In this document: positions 23,191 through 34,444 of the stretch, piece by piece
Layout of the letters: every line of letters begins with the position of its first letter
How positions within the stretch are numbered: the first letter of the stretch is position 1
Origin: Margaritispora aquatica
Taxonomy: Eukaryota; Ascomycota; Leotiomycetes; Helotiales; Discinellaceae
DNA length: 64,000 nt
Assembly (NCBI GenBank): GCA_007644065.1
Contig: VJWN01000008.1
Location: forward strand, 932,411 to 996,410
Direction of reading: 5' to 3'
Notes under the pieces: model-generated
What the model saw: only the letters and a program-made list of their open reading frames with translations
Databases searched by the model: none
Told to the model about the DNA's origin: nothing
Position numbers and translations under genes: made by a program

Positions 23191-24880
23191 ATGATCTCTG
23201 CCAGCAGAAAATGGCTACGACGGAACAGAACTCCTCTTGCCATTGGCCTCGGGGTCGTTGGAGTTGGCTATGTAGCTACGACTTATGTGTTGGGAAAGAT
23301 ATCGGACGCGCGACAGCGCATGAGCAGTGATCGCATAGCTCGAGAGAAGTAAAGACCAAGCTCCATAACAAAGCTTTTCTAACACGGGTTTCCACAGTCT
23401 CAGGAGGCGATTCGAGCAAAACCAAGAAGACTGCACATTCACCGTCCTAGCTTTACTGCCAACTGCTACAGATAACATCATGGCAGAGTTAGAAACAGAG
23501 AGAATTACTTTCGAATTGCAGCAACAAAAAGCAGCGAAATTAGCTCGCGGCGCAGAGGCACATCCCTCAGAAATGGGTTCAAGTCCACCGAGTGTCACGG
23601 ATGATGATGGCAGGAGTATCATGAGCCTTCAGAGTGAAAGTGGAATACATGCCAGTCAGGTGGGTATATTACACACCTCTGCAGCTATAGATGGACCTCA
23701 AGATGGTGGCCAGCATATACCCAAAGTCAGGAAAAGCAAACTGCAGCTTTGGAATGACTTGAAAATCAGCTGTGAGTGTCGCTGTTCCATCTCGTTGAAG
23801 TGAGCTAATTGAGCAGCAATCACCCGAGCTTTTACTCTCGTCTACACCCTCGCTCTTCTTACTCTTCTTACTCGTATACAGCTGAATCTTTTGGGGAGAA
23901 GAAGCTATCTTTCCAGTGTGGTATCGTTGGCCACTGGAGGAATGGATCAGTCGACAATAAGTTTGGAAAACAATGATGATGACAGCCCTGATCAAGCTTA
24001 TGGAAACGATTTTGACACAAATCGGAAGTATTTAACGTTTAGCTGGTGGTTATTGCATCGAGGTTGGAAGGAGGTCATGCTGAAAGTTGAGATAGCAGTT
24101 AAGGAAGTGTTTAGTTCTTTGAGCCCACGAGATGATGTTAGCATGCAGAGGTTCTCAGAGCTAACGTTGGAGGTACGAAAGAAAGTAGAGGGGGCGACGG
24201 AGGCGGAGCGACAATCGAGTCAGTGGTTACAGTATCTACTGCCGCCAAAGGAGCAAGAGGAATTTGTGCTAAAATCTGCGATGGGCGAGGAAACGTCCTC
24301 CACACCAGCACCATCAATACCACTATCTCCCTCAGGGACGTCTCCACTCCGACGTCTCTTGGATGAGACATCAGACCTCATCGATTCACCACCATTCTCC
24401 CATGTCCTAACTCTTCTTTTGGATGCTGGATTTTCCATGCTTGTTGACCAAAAGATTGCACAACAAGCCTACAAAGTTCCAGCAACCCCAGATGAGAATG
24501 AGAATGCCATGTCGAGAGTGGTGGAAATATTTGAGCCAAAGCCAGCGAAATTACCTATCATCCTAGCCATCCTCACCCGACAAGCTCACTCGATTGGAAA
24601 TGGTGTTCCAAACGAGTATTTGCAAGCAATAGAAGGTGTGAGGGATCTTGAGGCATTTGCTGCTGTAGTATATTCTAGCAACTGGGAGAATGAGATTAGT
24701 CCTTTGAGCGAAGAGGGCAGCACAATATTTGTTCAAAAGGACGAACAATTTGAAGCAGCAGTTGCACCGCCAGAAAGTTCGAATATCCAAGAAAGTGTGG
24801 TTGATATTGGCACTTCCAGTACTTTTGAAAATGCCTGGGGCAAGGCTGTTGATAGTATCGAGAAAGGCACTCAGGTATAA
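23191..24880 (+). CDS. PEX3: Peroxisomal biogenesis factor 3 (peroxin-3)
   Basis: Exons 23191-23348, 23398-23771 and 23817-24880 join (phases 2 and 1) to 531 residues. Pex3 inserts in the ER/peroxisomal membrane and docks Pex19 with its membrane-protein cargo. The N-terminus has the expected basic patch (RKWLRRNRTP) and first membrane segment (AIGLGVVGVGYVATTYVLG, about 17-35), followed by FEQNQEDCTFTVLALLP. A second hydrophobic stretch, TLVYTLALLTLLTRIQLNLLG, lies near residue 185 and is followed by RRSYL, both conserved in the family. The segment around residues 105-170 is Ser-rich and variable, as usual in filamentous fungi. Convergent with BET5 (264-bp gap). Confidence 0.95.
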
Positions 24881-25144
24881 ACATAAATATACTCACATGT
24901 AATGGAGAAGTGGTGTTAAGGTCGGAAGGGAATTTGGTAGGGTGGCAGTCGCTTGGAAAGCATGTTTATAGCGTCGTTGATCATGAGAAATGTAAGATAT
25001 CAAGATGATACCAATCTAATGCATGGCATTTCAAATTAATCAGCCCCAACGCCGGCAATGTTTCCTTGAACGCCTCAAATGCTTAAGAGCTGTCCCTAAC
25101 GTTCCTTGTCATAATGAGTATTTACATGGAATCTGTGACATGGC

Positions 25145-25787
25145 CTAGAGCACCCCTTTAACAAACTGATCAAGTGCCAATTCGAAAAGCTCATTTGCGA
25201 CCCCTACGCCACCTGGATGTTCCACAGGCGAGAGTGGGTTTTTGACAACTTTCCAAGAGATTAGTAATTGCTCACAAGACAATCACTTGATAACTAACCG
25301 TACTCCACATACAGATTGACGTAAATCTGATGTAACACGTTCCTCATATTCAGCGTCTGAGTATCTGTCAACATCACAAATTTGATGCTAGTTGGTGTCT
25401 CATAGTAGTGTAGCTTGTATTGTCCCGTCCGGAAGCTTATGAAGCTATCATCAGGTCCTCCTAATTTGCGTACCATGTTCCTCAGAGAGAAAATGGTACC
25501 AAAGATGAGCTTCGCATCGTCTTGTGCGGAGAGACGCGCTGGTCGGGCACGCGCTGGCCCAATGTCAGGTGCCAGTGTCGGTGCGAGGTTCGTAGGATTG
25601 CTGGTGCTGGATGAGGTAGAAGTAGGCCTTGCAGTTGACGTGAGGGAAACGGGGCGGTCTTGTTGCCGGGCCCAGAGCCGAGAATAGATGCATTCAGCTA
25701 ATAAACATGTTAGTAATGCTTCGACGGAGAAATACTCAAGAAAACTTTACTATGCCTATCAAATATGTAAAAGGAGTAAACAACCAT
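25145..25787 (-). CDS. BET5: TRAPP complex subunit Bet5 (TRAPPC1)
   Basis: Exons 25787-25751, 25697-25299 and 25248-25145 join (phase 1 twice) to 179 residues. Bet5 is a longin-fold core subunit of the TRAPP exchange factor for Rab Ypt1 in ER-Golgi traffic. The longin start MVVYSFYIFDRH is followed by an insertion of roughly 45 residues, rich in Thr/Ser/Pro/Arg (about 26-70), absent from the short yeast and animal proteins. The conserved body follows: KLIFGTIFSLRNMVRKL, YRTGQ-like FRTGQYKLHYYETPT, KFVMLTD and HQIYVNLYVEYVV. The last exon gives GVANELFELALDQFVKGVL. Shares a 236-bp divergent promoter with the CaMKK-like kinase. Confidence 0.94.
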
Positions 25788-26023
25788 CTTGTGTCCAGTC
25801 TGGGTTCATTGAACACTTGTAGACGAGGCTGTCAAAGCATCGGATCAATTGCAACTTACGCTTTACCCAAATAAATTTAGTGCAGCAAACAAGCTTTTTA
25901 GTTGGCAAGCTTGGGCCATCCGTGGGACAATAATCTCTCAGCCTCATCCTCACCCCTCTTCAATGGTAATCCTTCTAATTCCCAAACCTTTCCTGAAGTA
26001 GAAAATGCACACCAGAGGATAAT
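25788..26023. promoter_or_regulatory. Short divergent promoter, BET5 / CaMKK-like kinase
   Basis: Only 236 bases separate the two start codons, so transcripts must start from a compact bidirectional promoter. No motif assigned. Confidence 0.55.
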
Positions 26024-28513
26024 ATGAGAGATATGGATCCCACACTCCAAGATCAAGTTCTGTCAAATGTTCCAGGTGAGATAAGCAGAGAAGAAGCTGA
26101 AGCTGGTATTTTACCTTCACATGGTATTTCCCTGGATCTGCCAACGCTGGAGGAGCCTTGTCGACCACCTCTAATTTCGCATGTCTCCAACCCCGCATAT
26201 CATAGCCCTCTAAGGCATCATCGCAGGACTCCGTCCCAGCACCGTGAGGTTAAAGAGACGCTCAATGCGCGATCAGCATATACGAACAACCAAGAGGACG
26301 GGAAGGCTGAACATCATATCAACCAGTACATAATCAAAGATGAGATTGGAAGAGGCTCATTTGGAGCGGTACATCTGGCTGTGGATCAGTATGGAACTGA
26401 ATATGTGAGCACACAATGTGGTGATAGATCACACATATTTGATTCTAATGACGGCGTACCTAGGCTGTCAAGGAATTTTCGAAATCGCGGCTTAGGAAAC
26501 GAGCGCAGTCGAATATTCTCAGGAGACCCCATGACCAGAGACGTCGCCCAGGACAACTGGCTGCTGGACTTGGTTTAAATGCACCTCTGCATCGTCATTC
26601 TGCTTCCGACATTCATAATGCTGATGAACAAGGCAATCCGTTATACTTGATTAAGGAGGAAATTGCGATCATGAAGAAGCTAAACCACCCCAACTTGGTG
26701 TCGCTTATCGAAGTGCTGGATGATCCAGAAGAGGATTCTTTATACATGGTCTTAGAAATGTGCAAGAAGGGTGTGGTAATGAAAGTCGGACTGCATGAGA
26801 GAGCAGATCCTTATGATACTGAGAAGTGTCGATGTTGGTTTAGAGACTTAATACTTGGGATTGAGTACTGTAAGATCTTTGCTCCTTACCAGATTTATTC
26901 ACTAATGTGTCAAAGTACATGCGCAAGGTGTTGTACATCGAGATATCAAGCCAGACAACTTGTTACTCACTGAGGATGACGTTCTTAAGGTTGTAGACTT
27001 TGGAGTGTCTGAAATGTTTGAAAAGCAGTCAGAAATGATGACAGCCAAGTCAGCTGGCTCTCCTGCATTCCTGCCACCAGAGCTATGTGTCACTAAGCAT
27101 GGAGACATTTCTGGAAAGGCTGCTGATATATGGTCCATGGGTGTTTCGTTATACTGCCTCAGATTTGGTCGAATACCATTCGAGAGATCCGGAGTACTGG
27201 AGCTGTATGATGCTATCAAGGCTGATGATCCAGATATTGATCCAGATCACGAACCCGAGTTTTCTGATCTGCTAAAGAGACTTCTTGAGAAGGACCCCCA
27301 GAAAAGAATTAAGATGTCCGAAATCAGAGTAAGGTTCTTACATACAGAAGCAAAGTGTTAAGCTGACAAGCTTATAGGAGCATCCTTGGGTAACGAAAAA
27401 CGGGACAGATCCATTACTCGCAGCCGAAGAGAATACTGCAGATCTTGTTGAACCACCAAGCGAGATTGAAGTAAACCATGCTATTACTGCGAAAATGAGA
27501 AACCTCTTGGTTATGGTATGTTCAAGCCTCCTCCATCCAGTTACCGTTCAAGCCTCGGGCCTAACCTCTCTCAGATGAAAGCTGTGCAGAAGTTTAAGAA
27601 CAACATGAACAAAAAGAGACCAGCAGGTCTATCTGAGGCCTTGCATCGAGGAGTACGTACACTTCATCCATCTCCCTCGCTCACCCTAGACGGAAGTTCA
27701 GCACCTGAACTGCATAAGTCGAGAAGCACGGGTTTGCACGATCGCGCGCCAGTTGAAAGTGTCTTAGCTACAGAAGGTATACATCGCAATGTTCCTATCA
27801 CAGAATTGAGTCCTTTAACCAGCAGCATGGACTCCACAATCGTGAAAGAAACAGATAAGCCAGTTTCTCCACCTTGTAAGTCGCAACAACCGGATTCGAG
27901 GGAGAAAATATCTACAACATTACCAATCCAACGATCGGACTCTGGAGAAAAGGGACATGCTCATGATCCCCTTGATGAGGAACCACTCTTCTTGGGAATT
28001 GGGAATGGCGATTCCGCTACGCTAGAAGCCCCCCCTCAACCTTCTGTCGCTGAGTCTCCAACCGCAGCTGAATTTAACATATACGACAAGGCATATCAGG
28101 AGGAAGTTGATCGTATTCGTGCTGCACAAGGACATTCTGCGACAGTTTACTTGACTCGACGGGTGGATAAGAAGAGAGAATATCGAGCAGATCGAAACAT
28201 GATCAAAGCTCCACACATTACGCAGATCGTGGACAGTTTACCACATCAGGGCTTTAAGGGGTTGCTTGATAAAGCTAGGGAGAAAAAGGAGGAGGATACG
28301 CCAATCGCGAGCAAAGGAGGGCCAGCTCTTAAGGAACACATCCAAACAAGTGCTATTCGTTTCTCGGATATTGCTTCGAAAACCATGGAAAACACGAAAG
28401 CGTTTAGCAAAGACGTGGGAGAAAGAGGTCCAGGAGCTGTAGTCGAAGGATTATTTCAGAAGGCTGTTGATGGTAGATGGAGTTCAACAGAGGAGGGAGA
28501 CAAAAAAGCTTGA
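26024..28513 (+). CDS. CaMKK-like Ser/Thr kinase (Ssp1/Sak1-type AMPK kinase)
   Basis: Five exons join in frame: 26024-26404, 26464-26869, 26916-27328, 27378-27515 and 27575-28513, 758 residues. Kinase motifs in order: GRGSFGAV (109-116), AVKEF with Lys130, an Arg/Pro-rich insert (LRRPHDQRRRPGQ) just after it, HRDIKPDN (270-277), DFG (290-292) followed by VSEMF, SPAFLPPEL and the αF IWSMGVSLY. The RP-rich insert between the ATP lysine and helix C is the hallmark of calcium/calmodulin-dependent kinase kinases, which activate AMPK/Snf1 and CaMK by T-loop phosphorylation; S. pombe Ssp1 and yeast Sak1/Tos3/Elm1 are relatives. A long regulatory tail follows, with VMKAVQKFKNNMNKK as a candidate calmodulin-binding helix. 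The final 250 residues are disordered with a conserved-looking YLTRRVDKKREY segment. Confidence 0.9.
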
Positions 28514-29123
28514 GCGGTGGAGCAGCTTGATAAGCTTCGAGGAACAGTTCAAATAGAGATAAAACGCTAGTGCCGGATTTATGAAATGTAAGGAGCAACA
28601 AACGGACAGGACAGGATACTGGCTGGAACTTGAATGAGGTTAAGCGAGATCGCATGGAAATTGAGCGCTGGTAACTAGGTATGGTGCCTATAATCAATGA
28701 AACGAGAAATAAGATCATGAGAATAGATGGATCAAGGCAAGAATTGTATATTCATCAGCCATGAAAAAGAACATGTGCAACTTCGTTTTGGAATATTTTG
28801 CTACATGCAGAATTCGTTCAATCTACCGCATATATCGTTAATCTGTTTGCAAGCGGTTGAGATGCTTCGCTACAAGGGAAAGTAAGGGGGTGCTTTCTCT
28901 ATATCCCTAGACCACCAGTCGCGAGCGAAGGTTTCCTTAATCATGATTATCCTTTCAATATCCCAGACGCCGTAAAATGCTTGTCAAAGTCTCCGCTTCG
29001 ACGTTAACCAGAAAACGCCTATTTTGGTATCATCCATAACCACGGATCTACATGACCACTTCTTGTTAGCTTGTAATTGCGAAACAAGCTCTTTTCTTCA
29101 TAGTTTGCACAACCCAAAGCTGC
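28514..29123. other. Convergent 3' intergenic stretch
   Basis: 610 bases between the stops of the kinase (+) and BUD31 (-). No gene seen. Confidence 0.6.
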
Positions 29124-29685
29124 CTAGTCGCTCGAAGCACATCCTCTGCATCCACAGCTCACGCACTCCACTGCTTGGTCTTCCTTCATTTGCGCCTTAG
29201 GTACCCGGCATATGCACGTCGAGTTGAAGTTTGTCTCCTTGGTCTGCACGCAACGCAAACAACACAACTGTGGAGCGTTAGCTTAATGTTCATCATAGTA
29301 CCATGAATTCAACGCTCCGGCGCGCGTGACTCTCGTCATTTCCTCAAATCCCTCCTAAACAGGTTGAAAGTTTATATCATACCTTCTCATAGCCAGTCTT
29401 CTTCCACTTTGCAATCAGCATCTTGTCCGCATAGCCGTTCTTCAACAGGTATTCGTACAACTCCTTGCTTATGGCCTCCTTCTCGTAGTACAGCTCATAG
29501 ACGTATCTGCTCCTCTGATGTGAAATCTGAAAGATGGGCCAGTGAACTGCATGCCTGGGCACATTCGTCGAGGGCGCGTTTTCAGCGTCTTTCATCTTGT
29601 TGGAGAAGATTAGAAGGTCGTCCTCAATGTCACTAAAGCCGGCTGGGGGAGCTTTGCGCTTCGAGGCATGCCTAATGGCTGGCAT
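29124..29685 (-). CDS. BUD31: Pre-mRNA-splicing factor Bud31 (G10 protein)
   Basis: Exons 29685-29383 and 29267-29124 join in phase 0 to 148 residues, close to the usual 144-157. Bud31 is a zinc-binding component of the activated spliceosome (NTC-related, contacts the U6 internal stem-loop). Conserved blocks: MPAIRHASKRKAPPAGF, NVPRHAVHWPIFQISHQRSR, LYYEKEAISKELYEYLLKNG and LIAKWKKTGYEK, then the cysteine-rich zinc region CCLRC, STCICRVPKAQ and CVSCGCRGCASSD. All expected cysteines are visible. Head-to-head with the complex I subunit gene. Confidence 0.97.
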
Positions 29686-29958
29686 TTTGTGGATTGGAGG
29701 GATGCTTGTCTATATTCAGACCTGGCTAATTCGCTGCAGATTCCTGCTGAAAGTGTGGATTACAGGTTGTTTGTTGTTTGTAACTTCGAGTCTGTGGTGG
29801 GGTGTCGTGTAGCCATCTCAAAAAGTTGCCTCAGCCTTGTTGCCCCAGAATCTCAGAGTGGATTGTGGTCACATGACATGTTTTCAGAGCCTCACACCTC
29901 ATCTGCAGGACGACCAAGCTACAAACCCAAGAAGCGGACGTCTCCTGAACACAGCACA
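29686..29958. promoter_or_regulatory. Short divergent promoter, BUD31 / NDUFA6
   Basis: 273 bases separate the two start codons, so this is a compact bidirectional promoter. No motif assigned. Confidence 0.55.
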
Positions 29959-30614
29959 ATGGTCATCAATCCCACCTATTTAGCGCAGCGGACGCGTCAA
30001 TGTATGATCATCACTCTCTGTGAAGGATTATGGCTAATTGAATAATCGTAGCCGTCAATTGGTCCGATGCTCAAAGGAGAGTGTTGAAGAGCTATCGGGA
30101 ATGGATCCGCTCAGTAAGTTTTATTCACGCCATACAGTACAATTAAAAGCAGGATGAGGGCATTGGGACCGAATCTAGTCTGGGAGCATAGCATGGATGG
30201 GGTGTCAAGAGATATGTGCTGAAGGGAATTACAGGCTCCAGAGATCCAAACGATGTACTCGCTCAGTATTCCGGTATCAGCTTTGAGGACCAAAATGCGG
30301 CAGGAATTTGAACGGCATCGATACGTGAATCAGATTGGAGTGGTGGACATGTTACTTTTCCAAAGCCATGCGGAATATCAGGTACGTAAACTTCTTGGAA
30401 CATGGTTTGGCCAGCAACTCAATGCGTTGTTAACACTGCATTAGGAAACACTGAACTATTGGAAGCAATTGCCACACATTCTCAAGTACTTTAGAGCAGA
30501 GGAGGATCCAACTGCACGTCGTCCAACAAACTTCATGAGTGGTTTCTTGGAGGTATGTTTTCACATCGTCCTCTTGCATTATCGCAAGCTAATATAATCT
30601 AGGGTCGCAACTGA
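29959..30614 (+). CDS. Mitochondrial complex I LYR subunit (NDUFA6/B14, 14.8 kDa)
   Basis: Five small exons, 29959-30001, 30052-30113, 30235-30381, 30445-30552 and 30603-30614, join to 123 residues. The protein is an accessory subunit of NADH:ubiquinone oxidoreductase that binds the acyl carrier protein at the matrix arm. The LYR-family signature is seen as [15 protein letters not shown], followed by the basic helix [20 protein letters not shown] and [18 protein letters not shown], then PHILKYF. The last coding exon is only 12 nt (Gly-Arg-Asn-stop), preceded by a normal 50-nt intron (GTATGT to ATCTAG). Convergent with RPC19 with only 135 bases between stops. Confidence 0.93.
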
Positions 30615-30749
30615 ATGCTCGTTTCTTCTTCCATAGCCTTTGTACATATCCCAAAGAACCCTGATCAAACTCCGCAATTTTCCATCCGTACGCCATGCAA
30701 TGCAGTGCTGTTGTTTCACTTCCCCTCCTCAGCCAAACCATGATTAACC

Positions 30750-31318
30750 TTAGGTGGAGAAGTCCGGTCGTGCTTCAACAAACTTGTCCGCGACCACATC
30801 ACAGAGGTCCATAAGGTCTTGAAGGCCCTTCTGCAAAGCTTCCTCGGCGGTTCCATCTGGGAATCCATTAGTCCACAATCCTTGGTATTCTTACGTTATG
30901 ACTGACCATAGGTTTGAATGCGAATGTTCATAAGCGCTTCAGAAGGATGGGGGATTGAATATCCGCAGAACTCGACATCAGGGCTTCAGACTAGTTAGCC
31001 ATGCAAATTGATAGACCGCGGGGTAATAATTTACTTCTTCATAATTATATACCGGAGGGCATTTCCTAACGTGTGGTCCTCCTTCTTAAACTCGAATGAT
31101 GCAGCAGTCGGAGACGAGCCTGGAAGCTATCAACAAAATTAATATGATATTCATCCAATATGGTGTGCATGGCTCACAATTCGAATGCGCTGCTCAGAAG
31201 GGTCTATGGGACCATCCGCATCAATTACTCCCTCGTCCTCCAGAGGTGCGTCTGCCATCGAGACATCTTCTTCTACAGCTGGGGGGGCTGATTCGGCAAC
31301 TTTCCTGCTAGGTGCCAT
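30750..31318 (-). CDS. RPC19: RNA polymerases I and III common subunit AC19
   Basis: Exons 31318-31178, 31126-31035, 30983-30907 and 30856-30750 join (phases 0, 2, 1) to 138 residues; yeast AC19 is 142. AC19 pairs with AC40 as the αI-like assembly platform of polymerases I and III. An acidic, variable N-terminus (about 1-45) is followed by the α-like signature SFEFKKEDHTLGNALRYII, MKNPDVEFCGYSIPHPSE, and LMNIRIQTYDGT, ending with a helix LQDLMDLCDVVADKFVEA. Intron 3 acceptor (CTGAAG) is chosen because it alone restores KNPDVEF. Confidence 0.95.
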
Positions 31319-34300
31319 GATTACCGGTTCGTGTTTATTGTCGAGTTTGTCGCATTAATTCAAAGTTCTGCTTGCCACAAAAAAAGTTCATTAAATGAGG
31401 CCTCAGGCATATAAGCAGTATTATCAGGCATCAATGTATTTCACTTCTCCGCTTTCTCGTCAAGCACCCAACTCATCCACAGCTTGACATGAAGGAAAAG
31501 AATACTTCAAAAACCTAGAGATCTTGAAAATTCTGCAGGTCTGATAGGGCTGACAGTGAATGGCGTAGAGGGTTGTCAAAAAGGTCCAACGGCGGCAATT
31601 TCCACCGACTTACAGCTCTTATTCGCTGACCCCGACATAAGGGATATCTTATCGATTAGGGTCGGTGATAACTTGACATCATAAGCGAAGGGGCCCCAAG
31701 TCTTGTTGCATTCTCGATCTTCTCTTCAAGAATGAGGTGTGGTCGAATTCGGTCATCAATATTCTACCGCGCGGCAACCTACAGGAACGGGAACCAACAC
31801 ATGATTACTAGTTTAGATGGTTGCAGGATGGTAATGCCAAATGCAGTCGTTGTTGCATTGTTCCTCAATTTTATGAGCATAATGTATGAAAGGGTCAAAA
31901 AGCAGAACGCGACATGGCGAATGGATCATATGTATTATTGGATCATTAGCATACGAACAACAGTGGCGCAGACTGCCTCGGCTGGCCTTAGCATCGTGAA
32001 GATGATGCGGATCTGCTACGAATTCAATCTCCCAGCTGGTCCTTGGGGGCATTCTTGAGACAAACGACTTCTTTTCGCAACACGACAGACCTGAGGATCT
32101 CTTTAGACAAGCTTTCCATCACACGTCTGCAGCAAAGTGAGGAGGGGGGAGAACTTTGATTGGAGGGTCGCTGTTTCAAGGAGGGCGATCTTTTGGGCAT
32201 CTGGTTGGATGATCTTGGTGGACACTTTTCAGACGCACTGGCGTTGGCGCAAGGATAACCCGCATCTGGCTCAATTTGACTGCACAGGTCTCTGGAGGGG
32301 GTCGCCGAGTGGTTCAATACCCTTTTACGAGTGTTAACGTCAGATTCCAGCTGGTGTCTGAATGGAATCTTCAGCTCAGGCAGCTATTAATGAAATATGG
32401 AAACCGTCTTCAACAGGAGAAGAGAACTCTTTCTTTGATCAACAGGAGAATCTTCCTTTTGAAGCTTTAGGATCGCGCCGCCTTCGCAGATTTACCGTCC
32501 GAACATTTAATTTACTGTGTGGAATATCAATCAGGAAACAAAACGCTGGTGGCAGCGAATAGATTTCAAGCACCATGAATTGTGACTGCATATCCTGGAG
32601 TTCTTGTATTGATTCAAAAAGGTCAAAGTGCCTCTTATTGAAACGTGTTACATGCTTGTCAATATGATGGGTCATAAGCGCATCTCGGCATGATATGATG
32701 CAAGATCCATGTATTTTCAGTATTGGATACAGAGATCCTGCAGATCAAAAGACTTTTCAGTCTCAAGAAGGTTTTGTTGGTGATGCAAAACGCATGTTCA
32801 GCAGCACAAGTCCAACACCTAGAAGGTTTGCTTCTTCAGCTGTACAACAGCCGCAATTGGGTAATATGCTGTATGACGGCAGTTACAGGCTGTGGTTGCT
32901 CTAAACATCGAGAGGTATTGAGCCAAGAACCACGATGAACCACTCACAGACATTAGAAAGTCTATTTCTCCCAGACCATCAGTGCATCGTCAACCCAAGT
33001 GCTTTGCTCACGCTCTCGTCAAATTTATTTCATCATTGTCGTGGGACACCAATAATCTCCCTCGGATAGAAATACTCATGTCGGAGTTATTCTGGCAGCT
33101 TCAAGGCAAATGCCAATTTTGCCTTGGTGTCCCTTGGAATATGATTGTTATTTCATGAGCAACTCCTTCGGCCGCCTTCGGATAGCCAAAAGGGATGAAA
33201 GGAGGACCTAAGGGGCTGCCCAGTCTTATGTAAACAACATCTTCCACATCAATAAGAAACATGTGTAGGGGCTTTGACCACTAAGGCTAATTCCGGGCTT
33301 TCTCAAAGTTCATGAGATCAAACATGGGATGCACGCCGAAGTCCAGACGGTGACAATTGTATGAGAACGATACATTTTCGAAATCCTGAGATTTAGGCCT
33401 GCAGAAGGAGCTGGTTTTGGCTTTTCAATAGTGACACCAAAGTTCAAGATGGAGGTCGGTACCATTAGGGAAGGTCACGTTAGTGCAATATTATCAGGTC
33501 GCAAGAAATTCATGACTTGGGATTATGAGAAATACATACCTATCTATTATTGCTCGGCATCATCATCTCATGATCATGATCATGATCATTATCATTACGA
33601 AGTGTCAAAGCTCAAAGTGTCTGCGCATGCAACTCGTCAGCCAGAGTCCACGGCAATGATATCCAAACCTCGTCTGGCTATTTGTTACAAGATATTCATT
33701 CGCAGAGCAGATCTGTGACTGATTGGTCCTTGGGCGTCAACTTTCGGATCACTAGTTTGAATGCTTCAAACCATCGTCGCTCCATCCATGCAGCATTCTG
33801 ATGCTAATGGCTCCCTGCCACGCCTGATGCCTGCCCACGCTGGCCCCCCGAAAGGCCCCATCGCCCGCCTCCCAACCCATCCCTGTGCGCTCTCCCCTCC
33901 TTTTGGACCATCTATCGATTCCTGAAACACCTAAACATTTCGAGTCCATTTCATAAAACCTCACCGCCACCGCGTTTAAAATGTAAGACTCTTGTGAACT
34001 CTCGCGACTCTCTTCTCTTCAGTCACCCCTCACTGATATCGACGTTCAGTTCGCATCACATCATTCTTTTTGATCCTCTTATAATATATTGATGACGTTG
34101 TTTGTTCTATCAATATCAAGTATCGGTGCTCAGAATTACCACTGCACGGTGCTCGACGGGATTACAGTGCCAGGAGTACCTATCAGATCGACTCCCCACA
34201 CTCGAGCCGCCAATCTCCAATCTCTCTTAAATCGAAAAGCAACATTAATCGATTACAGCCCAGCGACACTTGCAGTGACTTGGTGGCACAGGTCTCTCGT

Positions 34301-34444
34301 TAAAGAGAAAGAAGGAATACACAAGACGCATGCTTCCGACATTTGAACGGATTCACTGAAGCACAAGAAACCTGCGCCAGTGGAAGCCAAGTCGCAACAA
34401 GTATATTTGTTGTGAAAGACTTAACCACGCAAACCTCACTCACC
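31319..34444. other. 3.1-kb intergenic region, no convincing gene
   Basis: Open frames up to about 108 codons (31732-32058; 33431-33718) overlap others on both strands and show no domain. The right end is probably the promoter and 5' leader of the next gene: CT-rich sequence near 33780-33960, then ATGTAA at 33981. A palindromic TGATCA run lies at 33570-33588. Confidence 0.5.
33569..33591. repeat. Self-complementary TGATCA/CATGAT tandem tract
   Basis: Four alternating CATGAT units inside a run CTCATGATCATGATC...ATTATCATT; each unit contains the palindrome TGATCA, so the tract can fold on itself. Confidence 0.8.

Noticed and set aside
23660..23690. Candidate intron in PEX3 (GTGGGT to CTATAG)
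   Set aside because: Only about 31 nt and the uninterrupted frame continues into the conserved KSKLQLWNDL segment.
31732..32058. 108-codon open frame
   Set aside because: Opposed by similar frames on the minus strand in the same interval and no recognisable protein features.
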